The position numbers and the translations under genes are program-made. From NCBI GenBank assembly GCA_029204225.1, contig CM055092.1, forward strand, positions 17,355,921-17,419,920: a stretch of DNA of 64,000 bases, written 5' to 3'. The notes beneath the pieces are model-generated. The model searched no databases. It was not told the DNA's origin and worked only from the letters and a program-made list of their open reading frames with translations. Of this stretch, positions 11,658 to 21,789 are shown one piece after another (the stretch's first letter is position 1; every line of letters begins with the position of its first letter). This DNA comes from Diphasiastrum complanatum. Its lineage: Eukaryota > Streptophyta > Lycopodiopsida > Lycopodiales > Lycopodiaceae.

Positions 11658-13061
11658 AAACTCTCTTGATGTTTCTTATATGTCCAATATTTCGAAGGAG
11701 GATGATCACACAAGATGCACATATCTTCTCTCTTCAAGTATTATGGTGTACGATTATTCCTTATTATTCAAAGCATATGTTGAGAAGAAATTCTCATTGA
11801 AGATCAAAGCTTTGAGGAGTATTGGAGCTCTTGAAGGAATAGCACCATATGAAGTTTTATTCAAGATGAAGCCAAAGGTTGATCACCTTAGTGAAATTGG
11901 TAGTGCTTGCTTTGCACATATTCCCTTGGAAACAAGGAGGAAGGATGATCCAAGCTCATGGATCATGATTGGATACTCATCCATCAAGGAGGCCTTTAGT
12001 GTCTTTACACTCTCTATTTCAAAAGTGATAGAGATGTTACATTGCATGAAGATTCAATCTTGGAAGTGGCCGAGATCAAGGCTTCTAAAGAAGCATCACA
12101 AGTTATCTTTTTTGAAGGTATTCAAGTTATGATGGGGCCAAGGTGTGAGGAGGAGTTTCTTCTTCATATGATTTCAAGAAGATCTTCAAGATGCATGGCT
12201 GAGTCTTTATGGCACACCTTACATGGCAAAGAGGGGCATCTTTCATGTTGTATCTACTACAACACATTCATATATGCTTCTCTTCCTTTGCTTGAAATGC
12301 TATCTTGCTTCATTGAATTTTTTGGATCTCAAAGTTCAAGAAAAGCTATACTAGTTTTGTATGATGCTTATGGTATGGACATGTTTCTAGTCATTATTGA
12401 CTTAGATATGTTTCCAATACTTTTTGAAAGCCAGATATTGTATTGTCAAAAGTATGCTCTTGGTTCTAGTAAGAACAAGATTGAGCTTAGTACTCACTTT
12501 TTTGAAAATCATGTTTTCACATGTTTTGAGGCAAATTATAAACTCCTCTTGAGATTAAGTGAAGCATCCAAAGTGGACACTTACATCCTTGAGAGAGTAA
12601 CTAGCCTAAAAAAGATCAAGATAGTCTTTGATATCAAGATTAGATCCTTCATGGATATAGTTCATTGTATGTGGACTAGTCAAGATAGAAAGCATAATTT
12701 TGATAATCATCATTGTTTCACATCTTATGATCTTGATCTCCATGATCCTTATGAGGCTTGGAAGCCTCAGATTTCTCTATTTATGGTGCATCCATCATGC
12801 AAGTGGAACTTTCAATGCAAAGATCATCATCAAGCATGGAGGAAGCCCATGATCATAGTGGCATATTGGTGGAGCACTCTTCAAAGGCATTGGCACGAGA
12901 TCTCTACCAAAGAGATCTTATCATGGATATGGTGAGGGTGCTGCTATGATGGATCCCTTGGCCGATCTTCACTTTTTATGCATACCAAAGGATCCACTCA
13001 AAAAGATTTACAAACTTCTCAAGTGATCTAGTACCTTTCCAAGCTATTTTTTGAGGAGGTG
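11658..13061 (+). pseudogene. Decayed integrase/RT/RNase H of copia A
   Basis: Continues A after B. At 11,760-11,960 two integrase scraps are fused: VEKKFSLKIKALRS (before the second catalytic Asp) and then APYEVLFKMKPKVDHL with HIPLETRRKDD; the segment holding the DNGGEY and the catalytic Glu is gone. The frame 12,042-12,935 (297 codons) has only pol echoes: ILVLYDAYGMD where RT would have ILVLYVDDIIM, and an RNase H-like stretch (IELSTHFFENHVFTCFEANY). A SEASKVDT segment follows that is shared with C, B and L. The end has a DPLADLHFLCIPKDPLKKIY stretch recalling the ADILTKPL end of RNase H. It cannot be active. Confidence 0.65.
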
Positions 13062-13861
13062 TGAGGAATTGGCAAAAATCTAGCTTGGTATTTTTTATGA
13101 TAGAAGTTTGTAAGTGAATCTCACATGTGTGGAGGATGTTCCCACATGTGGAAAATTGTAAAGTAAATAAAAATGTTTGATATAGGGGTCTCATAGAATC
13201 TCATAGTCAAGCATTTAGGTGTAGGATGTTGATAGGGTCAAATTTGGCATAGATGACAAATTATCCATTTCCACTTGTAATGCCACTATTGAGCCAAAAT
13301 AGAGTAGGAGGCCAAACTTGTGTAATGCTTTTGTTTGATGAAGTTTAAGAGGTCCAATAGGATTTAGAGGTGGAACCATGAGTGGTCCAATAGAATTTGA
13401 GGTTTGCTTGAAAATGGTCCAATAGAATTTAGAGGTGCATAGATCAATGGTCCAATAGGATTAAGAGGTGGCAAAGTGTGGTCCAATCATAGTTAAGCAT
13501 AGTGGTAGCTCGTGGATCTACTAGTATCATTGTACTCCTCATTTGGATCTAATTGATTTGGTGATTATGTGGATTTTGAGTGTTATTGGATTTCTAGCTT
13601 TCTCTCTCTACCCGAGAGCTCATGATGGTTTTTCTCTCTCTACCAGAGGAGAGCAACTTGTTTTTACTTAGAATGTTTTTTGAATACTTCCCACATGTGT
13701 GAGTGAGAGTTGGAAGTGATTGAATGCATGTAGTAGTGTGTTTTTGCCATAGGATCTAAGATTGATTTTAAATCTCAATCTAGTCTTGATCTTGGTGCAT
13801 CTACACACCTTAGGAGATCACAAGTACATGTAGTGGACAATCCACACTTGTGAAATCAACA
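13062..13861 (+). repeat. 3' LTR of copia A
   Basis: Starts TGAGGAATTGGC after the purine tract and ends AATCAACA. It lacks 22 nt present in the 5' LTR; otherwise about 1.2 percent diverged. Confidence 0.85.
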
Positions 13862-14097
13862 TATTCGAGAAACATTCTTGCAAAAAGATATTTCTTCGTG
13901 TATTTCTTCCTTTAGATATTTCTTTGTGTTAGAGAATATATGTCTTGCTGTTTCTTTTAATTGAATAGGTTGTTTGGAGTTGATCTTTGAATTGTTGATG
14001 AAAACTGTAATCAAACTTCAAAACATCTTTAAACTTCAAAAAGTCAGCATCCCATAGAAACATCACCACGACAAGGACACGAATGAATTTTCAAGAA
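13862..14097 (-). other. Probable G1 3' untranslated sequence
   Basis: Sequence between the 3' LTR of A and the stop of G1 ORF3. It should continue into 3,095-3,161 on the other side of A. No gene seen. Confidence 0.4.
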
Positions 14098-15604
14098 TGA
14101 TTCAGTTCTTCATATAACTTCTGAGCAAGCTCCAAGTTCTGTTGAGCTTCGATCAAGAGCAAGTCTTCTTTCGATTTGGTATAGCGGCGAACTAGTAAGT
14201 TGCCAAATTCTTCTAACTTAACCGGGAGTAATGTTCCATCGAACAGCTCTTGGGTTAACTTGGTATCTTCATCTGAATCACTTCGTAGAGTGATTACTTT
14301 ACAGTAACGAGCGGAAAATCTAATAAAATTGCTTTTAACATAAAGGTTCTAAACAAAAAATATTGTCTTTGTCGCAAAGGTACCAAACTGCCAAAATGTA
14401 TATGTACAAAATTACTTATAACGAAATGACTTTCTTCTATCTTGCAAATTATGGCGAATCTCCGCAAAATATTCTGTAACGTTTCTCTCCTAATCCACAT
14501 ATACACTGAATAATTCCGGATAAGCCATATTGATATTTATTAGCAGACTTGCATCATCGAATGTGCCTAAATCTGCAACGGCTTGTGGTTTGTACAATTG
14601 AAACTGCGACTTCCGCTTCCAAAAATGTCACTTATTATTTTCGTTTCGCAAAAATTGAAGTTCTTTGATACGGATATATTCGAGAGCATACATAGCCGAA
14701 GAGCCTATGTATAACTCTGCCGATCCGAAAGTAAAGATCCCAGCAGAGACATCCTTTCTGCTCGATAGTGAGCTGGGCCCATACCCAGAGAAAGTTGTCC
14801 TTCTCCCACAGTCACTTCCAGTCGTCGAAGGCGATGCCTACTGCGCCTGGTAGCATCATGTAATCCACACGCCATTGCTCAATATTAAAAGCATGTGGAC
14901 ACCATTTCCAGAAGCGATCAACAAATGCACGAAATCTGTCAACACATACCTTCGACTGATTTCACCGCATTTGCTTTGGCTGTGTAGATGTAGTTGCAAA
15001 ATCCTGAGTTTGCAACTCAGCAGCTAGCTTTCGATCTTCCATTTGTTGCTTTTGGATTGACAACTCCTATTTGAGCTGGTCAATCTTTGCGACAGCCTCC
15101 AAGAATTCTAGATGGTCTGAGGCTCCGGTGCAGGCAGGCACAACTTGGAGTTGTTGTGTAAGCTCATCAATTCACAGCAGGGCCTGCAGATAATCATCGT
15201 GCGCATCAGACCCGCTGCAAGATGGGATGGCATCACTGGAGAGCTCCTTCAGCTCCGCCAACTCTTTCTCGACAAGAGCCTTCGCATCCTGGAGCGGTTG
15301 TAAGAACTCAACTTGAGAATTATCGAGCATCTGGTTTTGGAGCTAGTTCACCTTCATGAGATCGACAATGATTGACCATGCGGTGGTGCTCAGGGACAAA
15401 GCAGCTTCTGCCTTTAATCTTGTCATTCCCTCCTCATGTAGATGTTTCTGGAGCGCGATATTATGTTGGTTTGCAGCCAAACGTTGTTGTTTCAAAGAAT
15501 CATTTTAAGTCTGAAAATTGTCAGACTTGGCCTGAATCGCCTTATTGGTCTGCTTCAAAGAATCAGGTTCCTTTATTAAAGTTTGAAGCTGTGTTTCAAG
15601 GGAA
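14098..15604 (-). pseudogene. G1 ORF3, C-terminal part (coiled-coil protein, decayed)
   Basis: Continues the ORF at 21,187-21,600; with C and one duplication removed the frame runs on without a shift. One frame then stays coding-like for more than 900 nt, broken only by single stop codons. It is rich in Leu, Gln, Lys and Glu in a heptad-like pattern (for example ETQLQTLIKEPDSLKQ, VEKELAELKEL), suggesting a coiled coil. Next comes a Trp-rich block (DRFWKWCPHAF, EQWRVDYMMLPG, FDDW). After a probable frameshift there is VADLGTFDDASLL, then KLTQELFDGTLLPVKLEEFG and IEAQQNLELAQKLYEEL before a stop near 14,098. I do not recognise the family. It follows RT/RNase H where integrase would be expected. 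Confidence 0.6.
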
Positions 15605-15609
15605 CGATG

Positions 15610-16256
15610 TGTGAAAATTGTCAACATTTCCTTGTCTAGTTTTAGGCCAAAATTGCTAAAAATGGCACATAGTTTAGGATCTGACTTTTCACACGTGTGA
15701 AACAGGTCTATATATTCTTAGTAAGTGTATTTTTTCAGTATGAAGAAGTGTCAAACTTCAAGACCTTCAAAATGAGTCCATTTTCATGTATTTTGGACAT
15801 ATATGCCAATTTTACCTATATAGGGCATATTTTAGGTAAGGAGGGTCTAGAGAGAGGAGAGAGAGTCATCTCTCTCAGCTATATAAAGCAGGTAGGCCGT
15901 GGAGAAACAGGTTGGAGCAGATCCATTGTATTCATTTGCTTAATGAGAGATTTTTCTATTGGGTTCTCCTTCCATTGTTGGCATTGTGTAGTGATTGAGT
16001 TCAAGCTTTGTGTGTATGATCTTAGGTGCTTTCCAAAAGTGGTAGGCTGATGTATTATGGACTGTATAATGCTATTTTGGGCCGCACTTGATGTTTATGG
16101 AAGTTTCCATTTGTGATAAATGCTTTTTGATCAAGTTCTTTGCATTCTAGGTAGCATAGAATGTGTTGCCAATTCCTAGCTTATGTAGTTTGGAGTGCAA
16201 GCATTCAAGCCAATGATCTTGGAGTTTAGATCCACTTAGGATCTGTATTTTTCACA
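15610..16256 (+). repeat. 5' LTR of copia C
   Basis: TGTGAAAATTGTC to TTTTTCACA, followed by the primer-binding site. It has TTTTCACACGTGTGAAA at 15,687-15,703, a GA-rich stretch and a TATA box downstream. Confidence 0.93.
15880..15887 (+). promoter_or_regulatory. TATA box in 5' LTR of C
   Basis: TATATAAA about 190 nt after the CACGTG palindrome and just after a GAGAGAGAG/CTCTCTC inverted stretch. The 3' LTR has TATATATA at the same place. Transcription would be expected to start about 30 nt downstream. Confidence 0.6.
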
Positions 16257-16268
16257 TGGTATCAGAGC
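16257..16268 (+). promoter_or_regulatory. Primer-binding site of C
   Basis: TGGTATCAGAGC immediately after the 5' LTR. Confidence 0.92.
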
Positions 16269-17428
16269 TGGTTGGCTTCTATTTACAGTAAGTATTCCAT
16301 TTTTGGTGATATTTGGATGTTTGATCAAGTTCTAGCATGATTTTGCATTGCTTTGTTGATCAAATCTTACTAACCTTTGTTTTGTGAGTTGAACTTGTGG
16401 ATCAAAAGCATATTTCAGGTCTATTGAAGATCAGAGGCTGAAAAGAAACTATTTTGGATCAGATCATAACACCTAATCATTTGTGATTGTGAGGCTTGTG
16501 CATATTCAATACTAACAATGTTCTTTTCAATCCTATTGTTGACAATCTCCATTCTTGGATGAACACTCTCCTTAAGTGGATGAAACTTCTCCTTAAGTGG
16601 ATGACAAATGCTCTTTTGAGTGAGTTGTAATTCTCCTAAAGGCTGAGCAAAGCTCCCATTTGGATGAAAGATCCCCTTTTTTGGGTGAACATATTGTAAG
16701 CTCCATTGTGAAGAGCATATTGTAAAGATTGTCATCAATTTTGGCATAATTTTTGGTGTACTTTGTTGAGCATGTAAGTAACTCTCCTTATGTAATTTGA
16801 TTGGAGCATTTGCTGGAAGGTGTTAACCATTATGCAAGTGTGTTTTCAGGTTCTTAACAGGTTGAGGAACATTCTCATGTGAAGTGATCTTAGATCTACA
16901 TCTAAACACCAAGATTTGACAAGATAGTGAAGCTAGTCTTGTGATTCACTAAGTGTGCTCATTCATTCACCTCTAAATCTTGTATTTATCACTTGCTGGA
17001 GTTTATAAACTTTTAGAAGTGTGGTTTACATGTGGTTTTACAGGTTGAATCAATATCTTAGTGTATTGATCATATGTTGATCAAGTTTGTTCATTACTAG
17101 GTAATCTTGGCATCCTAGTTTTGGATATTTTCTAAGAATGCAAGTAACTCTTCACACCATAACTTGATTTGGTCACTTGCTGGAAAGTTTGAGAGCTTAA
17201 GCAAGAGTGTGTTCAGGTTGGTTTGATTTTGTAATCCATTCTTAGTGTGTGCAAAGTGTTGCATGTGTTTCAATCTTCCTTTCTATGCTTGGAAACCATC
17301 TAGGTTCAAGATAGAAGTGTTTTAGGGTCCTAAATCTTCATAGATCTCTTTATCTATCATTTGTTGAGAGAAAAGTGAGTGCTAAGTGCTTTAGGACAAA
17401 ACCTAAAAGTTGAAGAAACATTAGAATC
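16269..17428 (+). other. Leader of copia C
   Basis: An 1,160-nt untranslated leader, homologous to the B leader. About 16,550-16,610 holds copies of the GGATGA-CTCCTTAAGT repeat that is longer in B. A 108-codon frame on the minus strand (16,747-16,421) overlaps it and has a counterpart in B; I treat it as unproven. Confidence 0.6.
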
Positions 17429-20400
17429 ATGGCTTCCAATGGTGGGATCATGCTAGAGTCTAGTGAAAGGTTGAGTTCATCAAACTACTCTACTTGGAAA
17501 GTGAGGATGGAGTCCTTACTTGAGTTGAATGAACTCATGGACATAGTTGCAGAAATTGAAGAGAGACCTCTCACACTTCAAGAGCAACAAAGGTTTGATA
17601 AGAAGGCCAAAAGGGCTCTTCATATCATTAAAATGAATGTTACAAATGAACTTCTCAAGGAAGTTGGAAAGTGTCAAAGTGCAAGTGAGGCATGGAATGC
17701 CTTAAAGAAGCTCTTTGAATCAAAGTCCACATCTAGGGTATTGACCCTAAGGAGACAAATATTTTCTAGTAGGCAAAGAGAGGGTGAAAGTGCTCATGCA
17801 TTTATCTTGAGAGTTAAGTCCCTAAGTGATGATTTAGCATGCATTGATGAGAACATAAAAGATGGTGAAATAGTCCAAGTTATGTTGAATGGTTTGCTAA
17901 ATGAACATGCTAACCTTGTGCAAAGTTTTGCCATTCAAAGAGTCTTGCCAAGTGTGGTTGACTTGCAAGAAATCTTATTGGCTGAAGAACATAGGTTGCA
18001 ATCAAAGCTTGATGGTGCATCCTTGCAAGGTGGAGGTGAAGAGGCTTTCTTCACAAAAGGCAAATTCAAGGGCAAAGGTAAAGGCAAAGGGAAATGGTCC
18101 AAAGGTGGTAACTTTGATCATGATGATCACTCTTCCTCTTCCTCTTCTACTAAGAACAATAAGTCAAAGTTCAAGTGCTTTTATTGTGGGATAAAAGGAC
18201 ATTTTGCAAATGAATGCCATAAGAAACAAAATGCTAGATCTAGGTTGAGATCTAATGTACTTCTTGGAGATGATAATTGTTGTGCTAACTTGGCAAGCTT
18301 TGGTGAATCTATGGTCAATTTTTTGGATCCATTGGATCTTGAAGATGCACTAGTGTTACCTACTAGTCATATGGAGTCATGTGGAGCTAAATTAGCATCA
18401 TGTTTGTACTCTTCTACTCATGGACTTCCAAGGCTTGGTGGTTCTTCAATGGTGCTAGATGGCAAGTGCAAAAATGGAAAAGGTAAGGAAGGAGCTAACT
18501 TCATCAATGGAGTTGATGAAGATTCTTCTTTGGAAGTGATTGTTGCTAATGACTTGTTTGTTCATATGGAAAAAGATGGAGATGCTAAGTGTCATTCTTT
18601 GCAAGAAGATGGTTGTTCTTCTAATTCTTTTCATATTGATGTATGTAATCATGTGGGAAAAGATGATGGTGCTTTGAGCATGCTTGAAGGAAATGGTTCT
18701 TTTACATCTTTTTGTGATAAAGTCATTTGTGCAACAAGTGGTGTCACATTTCTTCATAAAAAGAGTAGATCAAAGGTTTCTATCATGAGACTTGGTGAGG
18801 GAGATCACAAGTCAAAAGGAAGAGAAGTATGTGAAGTGTTCAAAGTAGGATGTACTTTGAATGATGTTTTTATGAATGATAGTGAGGAAGAATCATTATC
18901 ATATGACTCATTACCTAAATCATTGAGTAGAAGTTCATGTTTGAAAAGAGAGAGTACTTCAATCACTCTTATGTTGAAGGTACTAAGGATTCTTTTCTTG
19001 GCTTCTAATATTCAAGAGTCTTCTACTTCTTATGGTGCAACTATCAAGAGGGAGGTTTCTAACTTTTGTGGTGCTAGCATTAAGAGGGAGTCTTGTGAAG
19101 GAAAGGGCAATGGAAGAGTGGTTCTTGGGAAGATCCAAAGCATGGATCTAACATCTCTTCATCAACTCAAAGCATTCTATGATTGTGGTGGATTGTTCAT
19201 TCATGGTCAAGATGGCAAAAGGTTGGTTGAAGAAGACTACATGGAGCAACTCAAGTGGCAACTTCTTCAAGGCAAGGGAGATATCATTGGTGAGCTTATT
19301 GAGGTTTGTTATGAACTCAAGAGGGCTGTTTTGATTAGGTTTGATACTCATCTTCACCTACTCTACTTCATGTTAAATGGAAATGTTGGAATCTATCTTT
19401 TGGTTTATGATGGTGGCATTGTTTTCACTAACTATAGTGAAGGGTCAAATTTGAGCATTGATGAGATCTTGTGGGATCTTAATCATGTGTTTGAGAGGGA
19501 GTATCTTCAGAGTTTCAGATCTGAAGATGTTCACATATGCAAGATCTTTGATGTCTTATTGGAAGATCAAGAGGTTGATCTTGGATTGCTTCATCAACAC
19601 CAAGAGACAAGTGGCAATTCGAAGCTAGTGAAAAGCATCAAAGAAGAGACAAATGGTCAAGGCATTTTGGATCTGTTTTTACAGGTTCTTGAAGGTTCAA
19701 GTAAGGTCTTTGGAGCTGCAAGGAAGTGTCTTCTTACTCTACCTCACTTGCCTAATCTCATGTATGAACATTGTTATGTCAATGTGTTGAAATTGTCAAA
19801 TTTCAATAAAACTAGTTCCATAGTTTTGCATCCTTTGGATCTTGGAGATGGAATAGTTATCATTGCTGGTTTGTATGATCAAGTACATGAATTCATTCAG
19901 ATCTTGAAAGGTATTGAAGTGGTCAATATGTGTTCTTTTGAACAAAGTTCAAGATCTAGTATTCTAGTGTTGGCAAATTGGCAACTTGTTGACATTGTAG
20001 GATCAAGCGTTGTGTGCAAATCTTGTGGAGGTACTTCAAGTATTTCAAGTTCAGGTTTTGGTCATTCAAATGGAGTAGGGAACACATCTTTTTGGCATTC
20101 ATTCACTCAAAGGCTTTCATGGATTGAAGATCTACAAAGGCAAGGTGGTGATGGAAGTTCATTCATGGAGATACATGTTGCATTCACTATATGTATAGTG
20201 AAATGTGGAGGAGGCATGCAAACACTTGTTGATCACTTTCATTTACAACTTGTTTGCTGCTATTTTACAGAGAAACCAGAGATGGATACATGGAGGAATT
20301 CATTAATTGAGATTCTATGTTCTTTTACATGTACCATTTTTATGATTCTATGTAAAATTGATGTAAGAAATAGTGAAGCATCCTATATGGACACTATTAT

Positions 20401-20521
20401 CTATATCAATTATGTTGTGTCCTATTTTGTACATATTAGGATCCTTGAGAAGAGATCTATTCTGATGATGGAGATCATTCTTAAGTTGGAACAAAGTAGT
20501 GTTGTAAAACTAGCAAGTTAA
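17429..20521 (+). CDS. Gag fused to long pol-less ORF, 1,030 aa
   Basis: Start ATG lies after the leader in the context ATCATGGCT; B has the same start. Residues 1-265 are a copia gag: NYSTWKVRMESLL near 19-31, SEAWNALKKLFES near 86-98, NLVQSFAIQ near 162-170, a GKGKGKGK basic stretch near 214-222, an Asp/His/Ser run, and one CCHC knuckle (C250, C253, H258, C263). The protease found in B is missing: the join at residue about 268 (NARSRLRS) equals B after its protease. Residues 268-1030 are unlike any enzyme I can name. A Ser/Cys-rich part reaches about 575; 600-690 faintly resembles the copia RT palm, with LLVYDGGIVFTN where RT has ILVLYVDDIIMTG; the last 70 residues match decayed RNase H ends in A and L. 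The frame is fully open. Gag would build particles; the role of the rest is unknown. Confidence 0.85.
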   Translation: MASNGGIMLESSERLSSSNYSTWKVRMESLLELNELMDIVAEIEERPLTLQEQQRFDKKAKRALHIIKMNVTNELLKEVGKCQSASEAWNALKKLFESKSTSRVLTLRRQIFSSRQREGESAHAFILRVKSLSDDLACIDENIKDGEIVQVMLNGLLNEHANLVQSFAIQRVLPSVVDLQEILLAEEHRLQSKLDGASLQGGGEEAFFTKGKFKGKGKGKGKWSKGGNFDHDDHSSSSSSTKNNKSKFKCFYCGIKGHFANECHKKQNARSRLRSNVLLGDDNCCANLASFGESMVNFLDPLDLEDALVLPTSHMESCGAKLASCLYSSTHGLPRLGGSSMVLDGKCKNGKGKEGANFINGVDEDSSLEVIVANDLFVHMEKDGDAKCHSLQEDGCSSNSFHIDVCNHVGKDDGALSMLEGNGSFTSFCDKVICATSGVTFLHKKSRSKVSIMRLGEGDHKSKGREVCEVFKVGCTLNDVFMNDSEEESLSYDSLPKSLSRSSCLKRESTSITLMLKVLRILFLASNIQESSTSYGATIKREVSNFCGASIKRESCEGKGNGRVVLGKIQSMDLTSLHQLKAFYDCGGLFIHGQDGKRLVEEDYMEQLKWQLLQGKGDIIGELIEVCYELKRAVLIRFDTHLHLLYFMLNGNVGIYLLVYDGGIVFTNYSEGSNLSIDEILWDLNHVFEREYLQSFRSEDVHICKIFDVLLEDQEVDLGLLHQHQETSGNSKLVKSIKEETNGQGILDLFLQVLEGSSKVFGAARKCLLTLPHLPNLMYEHCYVNVLKLSNFNKTSSIVLHPLDLGDGIVIIAGLYDQVHEFIQILKGIEVVNMCSFEQSSRSSILVLANWQLVDIVGSSVVCKSCGGTSSISSSGFGHSNGVGNTSFWHSFTQRLSWIEDLQRQGGDGSSFMEIHVAFTICIVKCGGGMQTLVDHFHLQLVCCYFTEKPEMDTWRNSLIEILCSFTCTIFMILCKIDVRNSEASYMDTIIYINYVVSYFVHIRILEKRSILMMEIILKLEQSSVVKLAS

Positions 20522-20534
20522 GTTGAAGAGGGAG
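20521..20534 (+). promoter_or_regulatory. Polypurine tract of C
   Basis: AGTTGAAGAGGGAG directly before the 3' LTR, the expected plus-strand primer. Confidence 0.8.
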
Positions 20535-21181
20535 TGTGAAAATTGTCAACATTTCCTTGTCTAGTTTTAGGCCAAAATTGCTAAAAATGGCACATAGTTT
20601 AGGATCTGACTTTTCACACGTGTGAAACAGGTCTAGATATTCTTAGTAAGTGTATTTTTTCAGTATGAAGACGTTTCAAACTTCAAGACCTTCGAAATGA
20701 GTCCATTTTCATGTATTTTGGACATATATGCCAATTTTACCTATATAGGGCATATTTTAGGTAAGGAGGGTCTAGAGAGAGGAGAGAGAGTCATCTCTCT
20801 CAGCTATATATAGCAGGTAGGCCGTGGAGAAACAGGTTGGAGCAGATCCATTGTATTCATTTGCTTAATGAGAGATTTTTCTATTGGGTTCTCCTTCCAT
20901 TGTTGGCATTGTGTAGTGATTGAGTTCAAGCTTTGTGTGTATGATCTTAGGTGCTTTCCAAAAGTGGTAGGCTGATGTATTATGGACTGTATAATGCTAT
21001 TTTGGGCCGCACTTGATGTTTATGGAAGTTTCCATTTGTGATAAATGCTTTTTGATCAAGTTCTTTGCATTCTAGGTAGCATAGAATGTGTTGCCAATTC
21101 CTAGCTTATGTAGTTTGGAGTGCAAGCATTCAAGCCAATGATCTTGGAGTTTAGATCCACTTAGGATCTGTATTTTTCACA
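20535..21181 (+). repeat. 3' LTR of copia C
   Basis: 647 bp, about 5 differences from the 5' LTR; ends TTTTTCACA before the CGATG duplication. Confidence 0.93.
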
Positions 21182-21186
21182 CGATG

Positions 21187-21600
21187 TTGTTCGATCAGCG
21201 TCGTGTTGTCTGATTCAAGCGAATCGATCTTCTCAAAGGACTCCTTCAGAGAGTCGAGTGATTTCCTCTCTGAGGTGATAAGCTGCATTGTGAGTTGACG
21301 GTGTTACTTGTCAAACTCATATACTTTAGCCACAAGGTTCCTGGCTTTTTCAGTCATGGATCGAAACCATTGGTACTGGTCGTCTGGTTCTTCGTCATCT
21401 GTCACATGTGCGTCAGTGTCGTCTTCAGCAGCTACGTGTCCCTTGTCTGATGTATCTGACTGGGTTGCGTCATCCTCAGAGGTGGATGCGCTCGGTTGCT
21501 TCTGAGATGTGGAAGCAAATGCTGGCTTCGAAGAATCCACAGCAGCAGCACTTCATCAGTGTCCATTGCCACAACTTCAGTCTCCATAGCAGTTGTGGCT
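21187..21600 (-). pseudogene. G1 ORF3, N-terminal part
   Basis: Minus-strand frame with an acidic, Ser/Thr/Asp-rich stretch (SEDDATQSDTSDKG, DAHVTDDEEPDD) and then WFRSMTEKARNLVAKVYEFDK and a heptad-like helix (SERKSLDSLKESFEKIDSLE). It continues in frame past the C insertion into 15,604. Position right after RNase H; function unknown. A stop lies near 21,304. Confidence 0.6.
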
Positions 21601-21789
21601 GCTACTTCGATTGTTGGTGCAGCATCAATTGGAACCGAAATAGGTATAAAAAAGATGCTGGAAAGATCTATTGGCTTGGGAACCAACAATCTTCCTGTCA
21701 GCATGGATTTCTCTTGATCGATCATCATTGATAGGGTCTTCAATTTTTTCGGTGCTGAGTCGTGATAGATAATCAGCATTCGTATGATC

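Larger units (their letters stand above)
3162..13861 (+). mobile_element. Copia element A, non-autonomous, hosts B
   Basis: Two LTRs of about 800 bp in direct orientation enclose a primer-binding site, a truncated gag, a protease start, element B, and decayed integrase/RT/RNase H remnants. A purine tract (GAGGAGG) precedes the 3' LTR. The LTRs differ by about 10 substitutions and one 22-nt indel. I find no matching target duplication (flanks AATAG and TATTC). Without B the element is about 4.7 kb and cannot be autonomous. Confidence 0.8.
15610..21181 (+). mobile_element. Copia element C, intact non-autonomous retrotransposon
   Basis: Two 647-bp LTRs differing at about 5 positions, perfect 5-bp target duplication CGATG (15,605-15,609 and 21,182-21,186), primer-binding site, one 1,030-codon ORF and a purine tract. 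Total about 5.6 kb. It has gag but no protease, integrase or catalytic RT/RNase H, so it must use enzymes in trans. The low LTR divergence implies a recent insertion. Family shared with B. Confidence 0.92.

Noticed and set aside
14665-14853. 62-codon plus-strand frame
   Set aside because: It is antisense to the Trp-rich part of G1 ORF3, which is better supported.
21304-21731. Overlapping frames on both strands opposite G1 ORF3
   Set aside because: They are shadows; the minus-strand frame alone continues in frame across the C insertion.
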